64,000 nucleotides of DNA, taken from positions 13,208,501 to 13,272,500 of the forward strand of contig OZ017796.1 of assembly GCA_963969395.1 (NCBI GenBank). Direction: 5' to 3'. Positions 45,410 to 58,085 of this stretch are shown here, one piece after another; the stretch's first letter is position 1; each line of letters begins with the position of its first letter. This stretch comes from Pseudoscleropodium purum (taxonomy: Eukaryota; Streptophyta; Bryopsida; Hypnales; Brachytheciaceae). The notes beneath the pieces are model-generated. The model had not been told where the DNA came from, searched no databases, and saw nothing but the letters and a program-made list of their open reading frames with translations. The position numbers and the translations under genes are program-made.

Positions 45410-46648
45410 TGCAAAGGACTATTAGAAAGGTAGCACAAGCCTTTAATTGACTCAATATGCGATGCAGAGTTCAGCAGGAAGCACATGCACGTGCTAGATC
45501 ATGTCGGAGAATGAATATGAGTTTACATTTTAAAATCAAATACCTGGAATAGACAAGGAATTGTCAACAATTCCCATACTGACTATAATGTTGCATGCAT
45601 GCATGTGATAAAGTAGACGAATTGTACTGGACGTGGACCACTTCGGCATGCACAAAATACAACGGAACGTGTGAGTGTAAGAACCTGATGTGGTGCATAG
45701 ATATTCTGAACACTTGTGATATTGCACAGATCAGTCGATGAAGGTCTCTGCACATGGAAATTTCTCACATATTCAGTACCGCAGATTTGTCAGAGAAATA
45801 AAAAATGAATGACGGGAAGAGGTGTAAGTCATGACTTCTAGACGGCACTGCAATCTAATCGCCGAAATAGAACTTCATGAACAGAAGGAGATTTTACTTG
45901 AGCAGCACTCTTGAATTCAACATATAAGGCAGTGACTACGACTTAAAGAATCCTCACCACAACTGCTGTACACAAACAGAGCTGCTCGTGAATGACGTGA
46001 ACGTATTTTTTCCCTACTTTCTTTTGTTGTAAGCACTCAGAACTTCCTCTCTTGTGTGTCCAATGCTTTTTCCTGTCAGTTGAATGTTATAAATTCCATG
46101 TCTTTATAGTTCATACCTTCCATGGTACAATGTACATCAACGGAAAATGAGTAAGTTTTAGTAATTTGCATTCAAGTTCTAATTTCACTAACGGCATGGA
46201 AGTGCAAATTGGAATTGATACTACATATATTCAACTACAGAATTCACTGCAGCATGTTACTTGTACAGTAATCCCTTTGTTGTACATCCTCTTAGCATAC
46301 CAGGATGTACTCAAAGACAGACACATAGCATACCTAATAAAAGTTGTATCGCCGAGGTTGACGTCAAAGGTTTGTACAGCTCTAGTCTGCCTGCTAGGTA
46401 CTGAACCTCTGAAAAAAAATTTTAATTTTTGCTCCCAAATCAAGTGTAGGCAGAACAAAATCTCATCACCTTTTGAGACCCCACACTTGAAGAATTTATA
46501 GAAAAAATAGGAAACGTTTCTAGAAACACAACAAACCATTTCGAGCATTGAACACGTACTTGCATTCATAGGAAAAAATACGGATGATAAATTGTCATTC
46601 TATGCAACTTATCCAACTTCCCTTCTGTCCGTTGTCCACAAAGTGGAT
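45410..46648. other. Intergenic DNA
   Basis: No gene was recognised. The overlapping openings at 45536-45768 (-) and the pair at 46166-46501 (+) and 46231-46569 (-) carry no domain. Part of it may be the 5' flank of the piggyBac-like gene. Confidence 0.45.
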
Positions 46649-46984
46649 GCTACACTAAAAATGGTAAATAGTGTTGGCTACACTAATTATCAACACTAAC
46701 ACTAATTGTGATTTGCAAGGTTAGTGTTAGAACATTATTTATCCGTTCTAACATTATTTTAGCTCTATGATAAACTGTTGAACTAAATTGAATTGCTGAA
46801 ATGTTGAAAATGCTGAATTGAAATGCTAAACTGCTGAATTGCTGAATTGAATTGTAGACCAAAATGTAGGCGAGAGTTAAGTGCCCAACACTACATACAC
46901 ATAAGTTGAAAAATAATGTTGGGGATAAAAAACAAGGAACAACACTAATTATCACCCACCACTATTTACCATTTTTAGTGTAGC
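46649..46984. mobile_element. MITE with GCTACACTAAAAATGG ends (336 bp)
   Basis: The left end GCTACACTAAAAATGGTAAA and the right end (its complement, ending at 46984) pair over about 25 bp, and related ACACTAATTATCA words continue inwards on both sides. The centre holds a short internal repeat of TGCTGAATTGAA-type words (46795-46855). It lies about 1.5-1.8 kb upstream of the kinesin start. No clear target duplication was seen. Confidence 0.75.
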
Positions 46985-48457
46985 GAACTAAGGGGTTAAT
47001 TCTGAAGTATAATCCTTCCTGGAAGTAATTGGTAGTTTCAATTTCCCAGCTGCGCTTTACAAAGACCCGCTGCCACGTCAATACTCAGCCCGGTAATATA
47101 AACGGGTGACGGTAATAGGCGCCTGTTCCTCGGTCACCCAACATATTCGTTGTCTCTCTCTCTCACCTGATACCCGGAGGTTCTACGCTCAGTCTAAAGG
47201 GATCTCGAGGGACTACGGCCTCGGGCATCAACCATCTATTTACGGACTGCTAGAGGATGACCCGGACAACGACTTCGCTGAGGACGTTGAACGCCCAGCC
47301 CGAGGCAAATTCAAATTTCTGGTCCCACTTTCAAAATTTCGGGCCTCAAGGATTGCGACATGCGCAGCGGGACGGAACAATCCCCCAACGATATTTGCGT
47401 GCCATTGGGCCCTCCCTGTCTCCGCTCTGTTGTCTTCCCAACACACTTTGACAGGAGACAGGATTCAAGATAGGTAGCGTTGCTTTTGTTGCGAGGTGCA
47501 TTGAAGAGACCGGTTGCGGAAGGTTAGGATGGGCGGGAGAGGAAGTGATTGGCGAAGAAGAGATTGAATATGGGTTGGTAAGATTCCTGTTTCTTGTGAT
47601 GAGTTTACAGAGCAACATCTTGCGTACAAATTCGGTTAATTTTTTTTCTTGATGAATAGCTCATTATATGGGTAGTGGAAGGGTTTTGTAGAAGTTTTCG
47701 CTGGGCGGCGATGTTCTCGCTGAATGACTCCCAGAATTTCGTTCTTGTTGCATCATCTTGCCTCAGAGGGTTGAGTTGCAACTACCGACGGTGGCGAAAC
47801 TGATGCCGGGATTAGTATTCACCATCAGTTCACAATGCTTGGAGCTTGCCTGATGCCTCGCTGAAGTAGTGCCGTTCTGAATTGAAGATCGTGTCGTTCG
47901 TTTGGGTTGAGCTTGACTGGCACCTTGTAACGGCATTAGGAAATCATATTTCTTTGCTCTTAAATATAAGGATTTGAAATGTACTCCAATGTGAAGATGC
48001 AAGTCTCGTTGTTAGTTTTTTGCTGTAGATGTCTCTAACAGACACAAGGAACAAACTCGTCACTTTGACATTTTATGTTCACTGTGTTGACAAGATTTTC
48101 CGTATTTGACATACAGAGCTCAATTATCTCTAATTTCAGGTTTGTGTTATTAGCGTACATTGTGGCAATGGTTCGTCAATCGCATTGTAGTGGACGTGTA
48201 AATTCATTGATTTTAGGAAGTGAGGACGGTGGCAGAGTACCTAAAAACGTGTAGGTAGTCCAATCGTCACTCTTGTTGCTGGCCCTTAGGTACCGTATGT
48301 GTTGTTTGTCTTCATTTGTTCATGTTCTCGGCTTTGTGATCCTCCAGCTGCAGGGTCAAGGAATCAATGAAGCAAGCATTTAAGAATGAAGGTGGCACCA
48401 ATCGAACAGGTTGACAGGACGAGAACTCCATCACAGTAAAGTGGAAAAGGAGCAATC
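46985..48457 (+). promoter_or_regulatory. Kinesin promoter and 5' leader region
   Basis: Composition becomes balanced here. A TATA-like GTAATATAAACGG lies at about 47093-47105, with a CCACGTCA ACGT-core site about 20 bp upstream. An AACGG core (47102) could be part of an M-phase MSA element, which would suit a mitotic kinesin; this is speculative. The openings at 47106-47618 on both strands are probably leader sequence. A 5' UTR intron is possible before 48458 but was not resolved. Confidence 0.4.
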
Positions 48458-51400
48458 ATGGAGAAGATTTGTGTGGCCATTAGGGTGAGGCCACCAACAA
48501 AACTGAACTCCGTCCGAGATCATCACTGGAAGGTGTTGGACAATTCAATCTCGTTGCTAACTGGAGCAGGCTCAATCGTCTCCGGTCATACATTTGCTTT
48601 TGGTGCGCGTTCTTCACATTTCAATCATGTTATTGATTCATCAGAAACAGTCACCTACCTGTTGCTAGAGACAGTCCTTGACCAATCCTTCCGTTTAACT
48701 TCGTTTCCTTTTCATGTTGGGCCTCGCCCTTTTAGTCTAATGATGGATGCAGATGCTGATGATTGAAAAATTCTTATCTGCATGTGGTTCTGAGGACAGA
48801 TACAATTTTTGGAGCTGACGCCAAGAACATCAACATCTACGAGGAACATGCGAAGGATGTTGTTCTATCTGCCGTTGCCGGGTTCAATGGTGTGTCTTTA
48901 ACCCGACTTAATAATCTGCGGATAATGAGGTCTACTGTATGAGTTTCTTACTAGAATGATATTGTTTGTTTCTACCATGTAGCAAAAGTACTATGTGGTG
49001 TGGGCAGAGGCCGGCATTCCTAGGGCTCACCAACAACCTTGTCGTTAAGGGATTAGCTACTTAGAGACCCTTGCTAATTCCATTGCAATTTGCATCACAA
49101 CAGGGACAGTTTTTGCTTATGGGCAAACAAGTAGTGGGAAAACATATACCATGCGAGGCTCAGATTCTGAGCCTGGAATTACTCGCCTAGCCGTCACTGA
49201 AATCTTTCACCATGTCCGACAGGTATGAGGCATTTACACCAAGTTCCATATTAATAATACTGAAATTCAGTGCTTGGGCGCTTTTGTTGTTCCTTTTAAT
49301 CAACCTTTCTAGTACACTGCATACTTAGGTGCTACGTTTGTTTCTCAGGCGTCAGACAGAGAGTACCTCATTCGAGTATCTTACATGGAAATTTACAATG
49401 AGGAAATCAAAGATCTTTTTGCTCCTGACAGTCGTAAGTTGCAAATTCACGAGAATTTGGAGGTAAGTTCTCCTACTACAGTTGATACAGCATGAGTATG
49501 AATTATTGAGTTCCTAATTCAGGATTATCTTTGACGCAACCGATTGTGTTTGCAGAAGGGTGTTTTCGTAGCAGGCTTAAGAGAGGAAATTGTCGACAGT
49601 GTCGAACAGGTGCTTGGACTTCTGGAGGCTGGAGAAGGTAAAATATTCTTGACATTGTCTCCGTTCATGTTCTTCTTCTACTGTGGTAGCTTCACTAACG
49701 CTCACGAGGAGTCTTATTCTTGTTTATTGTCTCGTTTTTATATTTCTGAGACCTCTTTTTGCAAGGGCTGGTTGGGCTTTTTCCTATACCCAAGCTGATG
49801 ATGATTTAGCCAGTGACCTCTTTTGACAAGTCGTGTACCAACATGTTCATGAGACTCGTCCAATCCTTGTAGATTTGACTGGAAAATTTTTCATTTGGAA
49901 AGGTCCAACATTATCTGCTTCAAATTGTCTTTTTCTCTTCAGATGATTGACCTTTAAATGTTCGATGTGCAGCTCAACGGCATTTTGGAGAAACCAACAT
50001 GAATCTGTACAGTAGTCGTTCTCACAGCATTTTCCGTATGGTGAGTTGAGTTGGGCATGATGTTGTGTCTTTAAATGTTCGAGTACCTTCACTCCGTAGA
50101 AATTGGTTGAGCATACTCTATTTTACTGTGTAAAATGTTCTAGCATTAGGTTTCAAATTGCACAGCTTCTCTGAACCGAGCTTAGGCGAAAGAGTTTGGT
50201 ACTTGAACACGTCGTAACCCACTGACTTCCGTGTCTCACTTATCCAGGTGATTGAGAGCAGAAGCAAAAGTCATGGTGGAAAGGAATCTGACGTAGATGC
50301 TGTTCGTGTATCCGAATTGGTGAGATAATCTCCTTCAATATGCATTATCTTGTATTACAGTAAAGAAGGAGGATGTACTTCAAAGATTGATTTGTATGTG
50401 ATTTCAAACTGAGACTTGATCTTTTGATGTAGATCATATCTTATTACGACTCTGTTAAATTGTTGTGGATGATACACGTACTATACCTTGATTACCAAGG
50501 TTATTGTATGCATCCCATTTTCATGCTGGGAACGCATGTTTTTGTAGAACTTGGTGGACCTTGCTGGCTCAGAAAGGATTGCAAAGACAGGAGCCGGAGG
50601 TGTTCGCTTGAAGGAGGGAGGCCACATCAATAAAAGTTTAATGTGTCTTGGAAACGTTATCAACAAGCTCTGCGAGAGTGGTACAAAGCAAGGGTTAGTC
50701 AAACACTGAGTTGCTGTTTAGAAAATGATTTCGTTAGCCTGCCCGTATCCAGGACCAGACCTTCGTACGCTGCCTTGATGAGAACCATTGTTGGGTTATC
50801 TATTCGAGGTTATAATTAGTGCCTGTCATATATTTTTGTTGCGTATATTGATCATGACTTCTGTTTCGGTTTTCATTACAGAGCTCACATACCTTATCGA
50901 GACAGCAAGCTTACTCGTATCCTCCAAACGGCACTCGGTGGCAATGCTCGAACTGCAATCATATGTACAATGACTCCTGATGAGGTGAATTTATATGCTG
51001 CCGATCTCTCTGAATTCAGAAATTCTTTTGCTGTCGCTTCAGAGCCGAGACACAAATCTCTCGGGAGAAAGTTGATACAGTATCATGCCCCTATTATGTT
51101 ACACTCTCTGTACACAGCGGCAATGATGTTAATCCAATCATAGCGCTCTCTTACGTTGTGTAACTCCTTGCTGTAGAGTTCGCTTCCACTTTTCTTTTCT
51201 TACTACTTTCCGATTTGTTTGATTCGATTGTTGGAAACACTCGTGAAAATGGATTTTATTTTATTTCGTTTTTTATGTCGGCTTAATGCAATGTTGAATT
51301 CAATATGATTGCAGGAACAAATAGACGAAAGTCGAGGGACCTTGCAGTTTGCGAGCAGGGCTAAGCGCGTAACCAACTGTGCTCAAGTGAATGAGGTAAT

Positions 51401-54400
51401 ATGAGTCGTTTTTCTAAAATGGTGAGGTACAGCGTCAGTTTCATGATAGGCGAGGTCAATTTTGAAGCTGATATGGACATAAAATATTTGCGAGAATCTA
51501 ACTTACACACGAAAGTAGGGACCGTGAGTCTTCATCCGAAAAAGTACACAAGCCTAACCTTCCACTAGTACTGTGTTGCAGACTCTAACAGATGCAGCTC
51601 TTTTGAAGCGGCAAAAGAAGGAGATTGAGGATCTTCTCCAGAAGTTGCAGGTCCGAACACCAATAGTATGCTGGCTTTGAATTTTGTTTTTCTACTAGAC
51701 GTGCTCATGAACATTCCATTGCTTGTTTCATATCTTCAAACAATACATTTGAGATAGATCGATATTGAAGCTGGACTCCTGATGTCACTGCGATGCAAGC
51801 AATATTCTGAAACTGGAGGTGAGCTTGTTTTAGACCTCGAAAGCTAATCTCTCGACAAGGCTCAGTGTACTAAATGCACGCTTGGGGATCAATTTTATTT
51901 TAGGGTCAAGGGTCAAAGCCCTCGGATGACTTGGAAAAGGAGATCAAGCGTCTGCGGAATGACTTGCTGAAGGTTAGTGCTCTTGGTCGTTATCCAAATG
52001 TAGCCATATCATCTTACAGGGCAAGGCTTCTGTCACGTTTCCTGGAATTTATATGATACTACTACGATTAGTTCCTTAGCATAGAACACTTTGGTTGTAC
52101 CCACCAATTTCGCTATTGTTACCTTTTTATTGACGATTCAAGTGTACTTGGTCTATCTTAGACTGAATTGGAGAGAGAAAAATTGGAGTCTGAGTTGCTG
52201 GAAGAGAAGAAAGCTCTGAACAACAAATTAAAAGAGCAAGAGAGAAAGATTAATAATCTCAGCACCCTGGTCATCAGCTCAGCTGGGGACGACTTCAACC
52301 AACCCCATCATAAGGTACTTAGACACTTTCTTGGAGAGGCTCATTTTTAGGCACACAATCAGGTGCATAGCTAGTTTAAGCTATCCTTGGTAAATCTGAA
52401 CTTAACACATATCATAGGTTTATACTTAACTTTGCGTACTCTGCTCACCTGAAGTCTCTCTCCTCAAAATGGGGAAATATTTTGATTCAACGTAGTCTTG
52501 GTATTTGGATGCAGTTTCCAAACAGGATTGCGGTTCTAAAGTGGCTTTATCAGGTCAGTTGTGTTAGCTGTCCTGATGCTCTGTTTATTATATCAATGAC
52601 AGGGAATTAGAAGGGAAACATGGTGTCCACGCCCAGTTACCTCCGACGTAGAAATTCAGGTGAACTTCGGAAACAACTGAATTACCGATTTTGTGCAACA
52701 CATGGTAAAGCTTCATGTCCTGTTTTGAGGTTGAATATAGCTATGACACGTTGGCACCCATTCTGTAACAGAGAATGAAGAGGCCTTCACCAGAGTTCGA
52801 ACCGCCTCCAAGCTTTCTTGGAAGTTCCGTGTCCGTGTCTCTTAGGAGGAGCAACAACCTTGGTCTGCCACCTGCGTTTGGAACTTTGATTGAAGAAGAA
52901 GAAGACTCTTGGGGGATTTCAGACGGTCTTGACAGGTCCCCCACACCTGCAGACTTTAAAAACATTGCAGATGAAGACACTTGGGCGACTTTAAATAGTG
53001 GCCACCTCAACGTTGATCTCTTTAATGATCGTTCCGACGGAAAGGCAATGTCCTCCTCAGTCGCTTGTGAGGATTCAAGGAGTATTTTGGTGAGTATTAC
53101 TTCTACATTTGCTTACGATGTGCTACTTTATCCTTGCTTTATATCAACGACTGTGGCCAAACGAGCAGATCTAAAGATGGCTGGAGTGCTGCTGAGGAGA
53201 AACCCAGTGTATGTTCTCAGGAGAGACTGTGTCGAGTAGTGTGCATTTCTTGGGGTGATGCCTTACTGAGCAGCACTCGTCCACTTGTTTTGGTCTCAAA
53301 TACAACTATGCAAGAGTTAGACTCGTTTTTCTTACTTGTTTTAGATTTGAATTCTGAATTTTAATATTTTTCTTTATTGGTACAACTTATTAGGCTTTTC
53401 GTCAAATCTAACCGAACTTCCTCTATTGTACTATAGCGGTATAGTTTTATCACTCTAACAGAGTCTACGTCATTGTGAGTTGACAGCTCGAACGTCAGCT
53501 GAGGGAGCTCCGAGCACAGTTTGAGGAGTTGCAGACGGCCTTTAAGAACAAGGACCTTGAGGTTGTAACCTCATCCCTCTTAAACAAAATAAATTGTAGT
53601 GGAGGATGTAGGCCTTTTTTAACACCTGGTCGTTAGTTCTTAAGATAGAGGTCTAATGCTGTTGAACCTCTTCAAACGTCTTCATTATTAGAGACCTTAC
53701 TGCCTAGCGAAGGAGATTGCAGTTCAGGTTGTGTAAGCAAAGGTTCCGGAGTACGAACTTGCCCCCTATTCTGTGGTGGTGTTGACCCTGCTACTTCCAA
53801 CGACGAAGGCACTTGTACCAACGCATAGAAATCTTCAGGGCGGAAAAAATCTCCGCAGTCAAATATTTTTTACTGAGGTAGTTCACCTCGACGGATCTTA
53901 ATCTACTGCTCACCCTTGTGCCTTTTGTCTTGTACAGCATCAACAGCAGCTTGAGACGTCTCTTGAGGAAGCTTGCAAATACAAGGAGCAAGTCGACTTA
54001 CTTTCCCTAGAGAAAGCCAAGGTTGAGGTAAAATCTGCATGACTTTCCGGAGATGAAGCAAATGAATGAGGGCATATTTCTGGGCATTCTCCAATTTTCT
54101 GTATGACTATTAATATTGCCTATGTATGCTGCAGGAAGCTCTGGCTCAGACGGAAGCTCAAACCCGATTGCCAGCTCTTCGGCCCGCATCCCCTGTTGTC
54201 ACCGACGATTATTATGTCAAGAAGTTGGAGGAGTTGGTTAGTGAGATGGAGACTGAGCAAAAAAACAGCAAGCAGGAAAATGCACGCGTACATGAAGAGG
54301 TTCATCTTCTTCGAGAGCAACTTCTCAGGGCCAACACATCTCTTCAAACAGAGTGTCGTCTTCAAATAGAGCTGGATCAGGAGATCGTATTGCTGAGGCA

Positions 54401-54845
54401 GAGGTTGAACTCACCGAATGCGCTCATGCATGCTTCAATTCATGAATGCGGTTATGCTAGAGACACACTCCTTGAAACACGAGCTGAAGTTCCAAACCAG
54501 GAATCGCTAGAAGTCAGTGACATCTGCTCTTCTGAGAAATCCGGATCAGAAGATATCTCCTCCGGGACTATTCAAAGTTCTTCGGCACTCAACAGCTCCA
54601 CTCTGGACCAACAGCTAGATATTGTGCAAACAGAGAAGGACAGAATTTCTGACATTTGGATGGAGCAAATGACTGCAAACGAAGCTGCTACCCGGTCAAT
54701 TCAGGCTGAGAAGCTTTGGTTAGCCAATGAACTCCAAGATTACATCGGTGCCCTGGCTATCCAGGACGAGGTTGTCTCTGCTATTTGCTTGGGGATCAAA
54801 GAATTTGAAGCAGACATTGAAAATAGGAGGCGTCCTATCTGCTGA
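48458..54845 (+). CDS. KIN-7: Kinesin-7 (CENP-E-like) motor protein, multi-exon
   Basis: Hand-spliced exons: 48458-48602, 48800-48889, 49104-49222, 49349-49462, 49556-49637, 49973-50040, 50248-50319, 50548-50693, 50882-50984, 51315-51395, 51582-51650, 51904-51972, 52162-52314, 52515-52553, 52603-52659, 52772-53089, 53487-53561, 53938-54027, 54135-54845. All joins are GT-AG and in phase, giving about 866 aa. The N-terminal motor starts [13 protein letters not shown]. It has the P-loop GQTSSGKT (residues 85-92), switch I NLYSSRSH (194-201), switch [10 protein letters not shown] (232-239) and [13 protein letters not shown]. The neck follows as [16 protein letters not shown]. The rest is coiled coil plus an acidic linker (exon 16) and a RRETWCPRP motif. 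This fits the plant CENP-E-like branch of kinesin-7, microtubule plus-end motors acting in mitosis or cytokinesis. The 39-nt exon at 52515 and the C-terminal end are the least certain parts. Confidence 0.9.
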
Positions 54846-56641
54846 TGAAATGGATGTCACCTGCACCAACATTTGCAGGGACCATTGGTCAGGCATCAGC
54901 TCGATTCCTTTCTCTCTGAATGTACAGTACGCAACTCCTCATCCTCAATTGCGTTTATGTGCACGTTCACATTTGTTTGTTACACAAGCAAGATGATGCC
55001 GTTGCCCTAACACCGATTGGTCTTGATACGTTTTATGTGGATTGAGCCGTATACCCCGAATGTTCACGACTTCAGTTCCATTTGTAACTTACGATCATGA
55101 ATCCGGCTTCCAATGCCGGAGAATCATGATTTTCATTGATAGTTAGCTACACAATTCGTGTGGTGTACACTAGAACATTATAGAATTTGGATTTTTCCAA
55201 GCGTTGTTGGCGTAACAGATGCGGAGTAGATCAGTAAATAATGATCATGTAGAAAATAGTTTGTCAATTTGGACCTTCAATCTTATTTGTGATGTATTCT
55301 GACTGTGATGCACTCTTAATTGATTGATCCTTTTTACGAGACTTTTCTCACAATTCTGCCTCTGATGTTTCTGTACAGAACACTTGTTGTCCGTCTCTGA
55401 AAGATTGTGAGCCGGAATGAAATAATCAGTTACTGTACGGTTCAGATGAACCCTGTTTGAATATCCAGAGGCGTTACAACAGACAATTCTTAAGATAAAT
55501 AGTGTTTGTTAAGAGCATCTGAGCGTGGGACCACATTCTTCTTGCATCTGTCTCTCCGTGGTCGAACACATGGTTTGCGCTACCTGCGTAGCCTCATCGC
55601 AGACTACCAAACAGGTAGCAATATATACTCGCTAAGGTAGCTGCACCTAATGATGACCTTTTTGCAAAATTGTCTCATCTAGATTTTTGCATAAAACATA
55701 AGTCCTATGAACATGAGAGGGTATACAAATATTTAGCACTTGGAAAACTCATAGTTTATTCATTTACTGTCCAACAGTAATCAAGAATTTTCTTTTTGAA
55801 TTCCCTACAAAATCCAACAATAATTTAGCCATGGTTCAATAATGAGGATCAAGTGCAAATGCACATTCTGTCAATATTATGTGTAACTTTAATGACATAC
55901 TTTTGAACATATTGCACTTGAAGAACACTTTTGGTTCTTTCCAAGTATCAAAACAAAAGAAGCATCAATATAAATAAAAGAATATGAGTTGTGAAGGGTC
56001 CTACAATGTACAAGTGGCAGTTGGAACATTTCTTGAAAGTAGTCAAGGTGATAGGTAAAGTGCAACCTAACTTATTTGTTTCATTAATTCCTCTCTATTT
56101 GGATCTAAAACACTTCTTTTGACTATTTGGCATTTTCGTTGAAAATTTGAAAGAGAAGGCTACAATATTTAAATAGCCTATTGTAATTTTGCAAGGCATC
56201 TTGATTTTTAGGCTAAGAACAAATTGGAAAAATTAGATTCATAGGCTATTATTATCATACTATATTCCAAAAGTCCAAAGTGAAGTATGTATGTTGTCAT
56301 TTCTATTAAGATTTATTATGAATATTCTTAGGCCTTTAACTAGCTATTCGTAGTGATCATGAGCATTTAAAGAAACTTTATTATAATAATATTTTTATTC
56401 TTTATTTGAAAGGTTTGTAATACTAATCATAAGTATTTTAGATATTTCTTTTGAAACTTCATATCTATTTAGTTATTAATTAGTTTACAATTAAATTTAG
56501 AAATTGAATATTGAAGATATTTTGTATTCTCCATATTATATAAAATATTAAAATTGATGTCTTGGTTTGTCAAAGTATTATAAATGATATTGATTAAAAT
56601 GTAACTATCCATAATAGGACATATTAATGTATGTCCTATTG
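54846..56641. other. 3' flank of the kinesin gene
   Basis: Probably 3' untranslated region at first (balanced composition to about 55650), then AT-rich DNA. No other gene. No single polyadenylation signal stands out. Confidence 0.45.
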
Positions 56642-56857
56642 CATTAGAAGATTTTTGGGGCCTCTGGATGCCTGCGAGTTTTGGTGCAGTGGTCTAACGT
56701 GGCCAAGCCCCTGCCATGTCATTGACTAATTTTTTTAAAATTTTTTTAAAATTTTTAAATTTTTTATGAAAAAGAAAATTCTAAGAGTGGGCCGTTCCCC
56801 TCGCTGTGTGGAATAGGCCCAAAACAGGCTTCTGGACCCCCCAAAACTCTTCTAATG
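56642..56857. mobile_element. CATTAGAAGA MITE, copy 2
   Basis: The second copy of the element at 36405-36692, in the same orientation. Terminal inverted repeats are CATTAGAAGATTTTTGGGG and the complement of CCCCCCAAAACTCTTCTAATG's last part. It is shorter (216 bp) and lacks the TCATAGCCTACAAACGCAAG segment and GGTACATGCC segment of copy 1. It lies between the kinesin and the malonyl-CoA synthetase. Confidence 0.8.
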
Positions 56858-58085
56858 ATACTTCAATACCTATATGGATTGACCTCTAGATGGAAACCTA
56901 CAAAAAAACTCCAAATGTATATTGTCCAAATGCATACATAATTCACTCAAAAGAATAGCAACAAGTAGGCAAGTGATAGTGGAATAAAAGGAAAAGTGGT
57001 AATGACTAGAAAAAATGCCACTAGTCTTTCTTTAAATAGGTAAAAGTACTTTGGGAGATTACTACTACACTTGTGCAAAAGAACCTCAAATAGTAATTTG
57101 ATGATAGTGGAAAAACAATTTAAGCCATGTATGCTTGTGTGAACTATCTGTGACACTTGCCATTTTCAATTAAATATTTTAGAGATTAAATTGGTGAATG
57201 TAAAAGAATGAATTTTTTCAATTCTCTTTTAATTACCATTTACACTATTTCCAAAGAAATGAAACAAAACTATTTATAATTAAATATGAAAACAATAACT
57301 ATTTGAAATAATATTTTTATCAATAATACTTCACTCAATAAAATTGAGTGAATTCATGAATTTTTCACCACAAAATTCAAAAAAGAATTCTGATTCTACT
57401 CACTAAAGAATCTTGAAAATTTCATGCTTTTGTTAAAAGTTATTTTTCACCAATAAATTTTGAGTTTAAATTTTAAATGTTTAACTTTTGTTTTACAATT
57501 TAAAAAATCATTTTACACAAGCAAGTTATTCGTTCCTCAACATGCCCAAAATTTGTTGAAAAAAATCTAATTTCTCAATTAGTTACGACATTTAGTTACG
57601 ATCAGTGTATGAAAATTTATGAGGCACTCCATATCTATAAACATGCCAGCAAGATGGAGTTAGATGAGTAGCATAATTATACTCGAGATTTCCAATCTCA
57701 TAATGTGCTTCGTGGAGGATAATTGAAATTTATATGTCGAACAGAAGCCAAATCTAAAGTCGGGATCCGATGCTCACATCGATTCGAATCGGAGTACAAA
57801 AGGAATCCTTTCTAGAAATACAAGAAAATTACAATCAAGCAGGATTCAATTTCTTTTGTTCCCATTGCTATACGAAAATGTGGATTCTCCTGATAAGCTT
57901 CGAACATACAAAATACAAGCAGTGATTCTTTGATTCCTGGAATCGTGACAAAAATCAATTACAAAGTTGAAGCCAACATTTCAATATGTAAAATAGATTG
58001 AAGCTTCTTCGCATGTTTTACTATCGACTACTCTCGTTAATAGACCTCCACAATATCCAAAAATGCACCAGTGATCAAGATATCC
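56858..58085. other. Intergenic DNA and 3' UTR of the AAE13-like gene
   Basis: AT-rich to about 57600. The part from about 57600 to 58085 has balanced composition and is probably the 3' untranslated region of the minus-strand gene. No ORF is supported. Confidence 0.45.

Noticed and set aside
47106..47477. 123-codon plus-strand ORF upstream of the kinesin
   Set aside because: Opens on both strands, no domain, lies in the expected leader region.
53168..53240. Possible extra kinesin exon ([11 protein letters not shown]…)
   Set aside because: The only acceptor gives a stop in the required phase; exons 16 and 17 join in phase without it.
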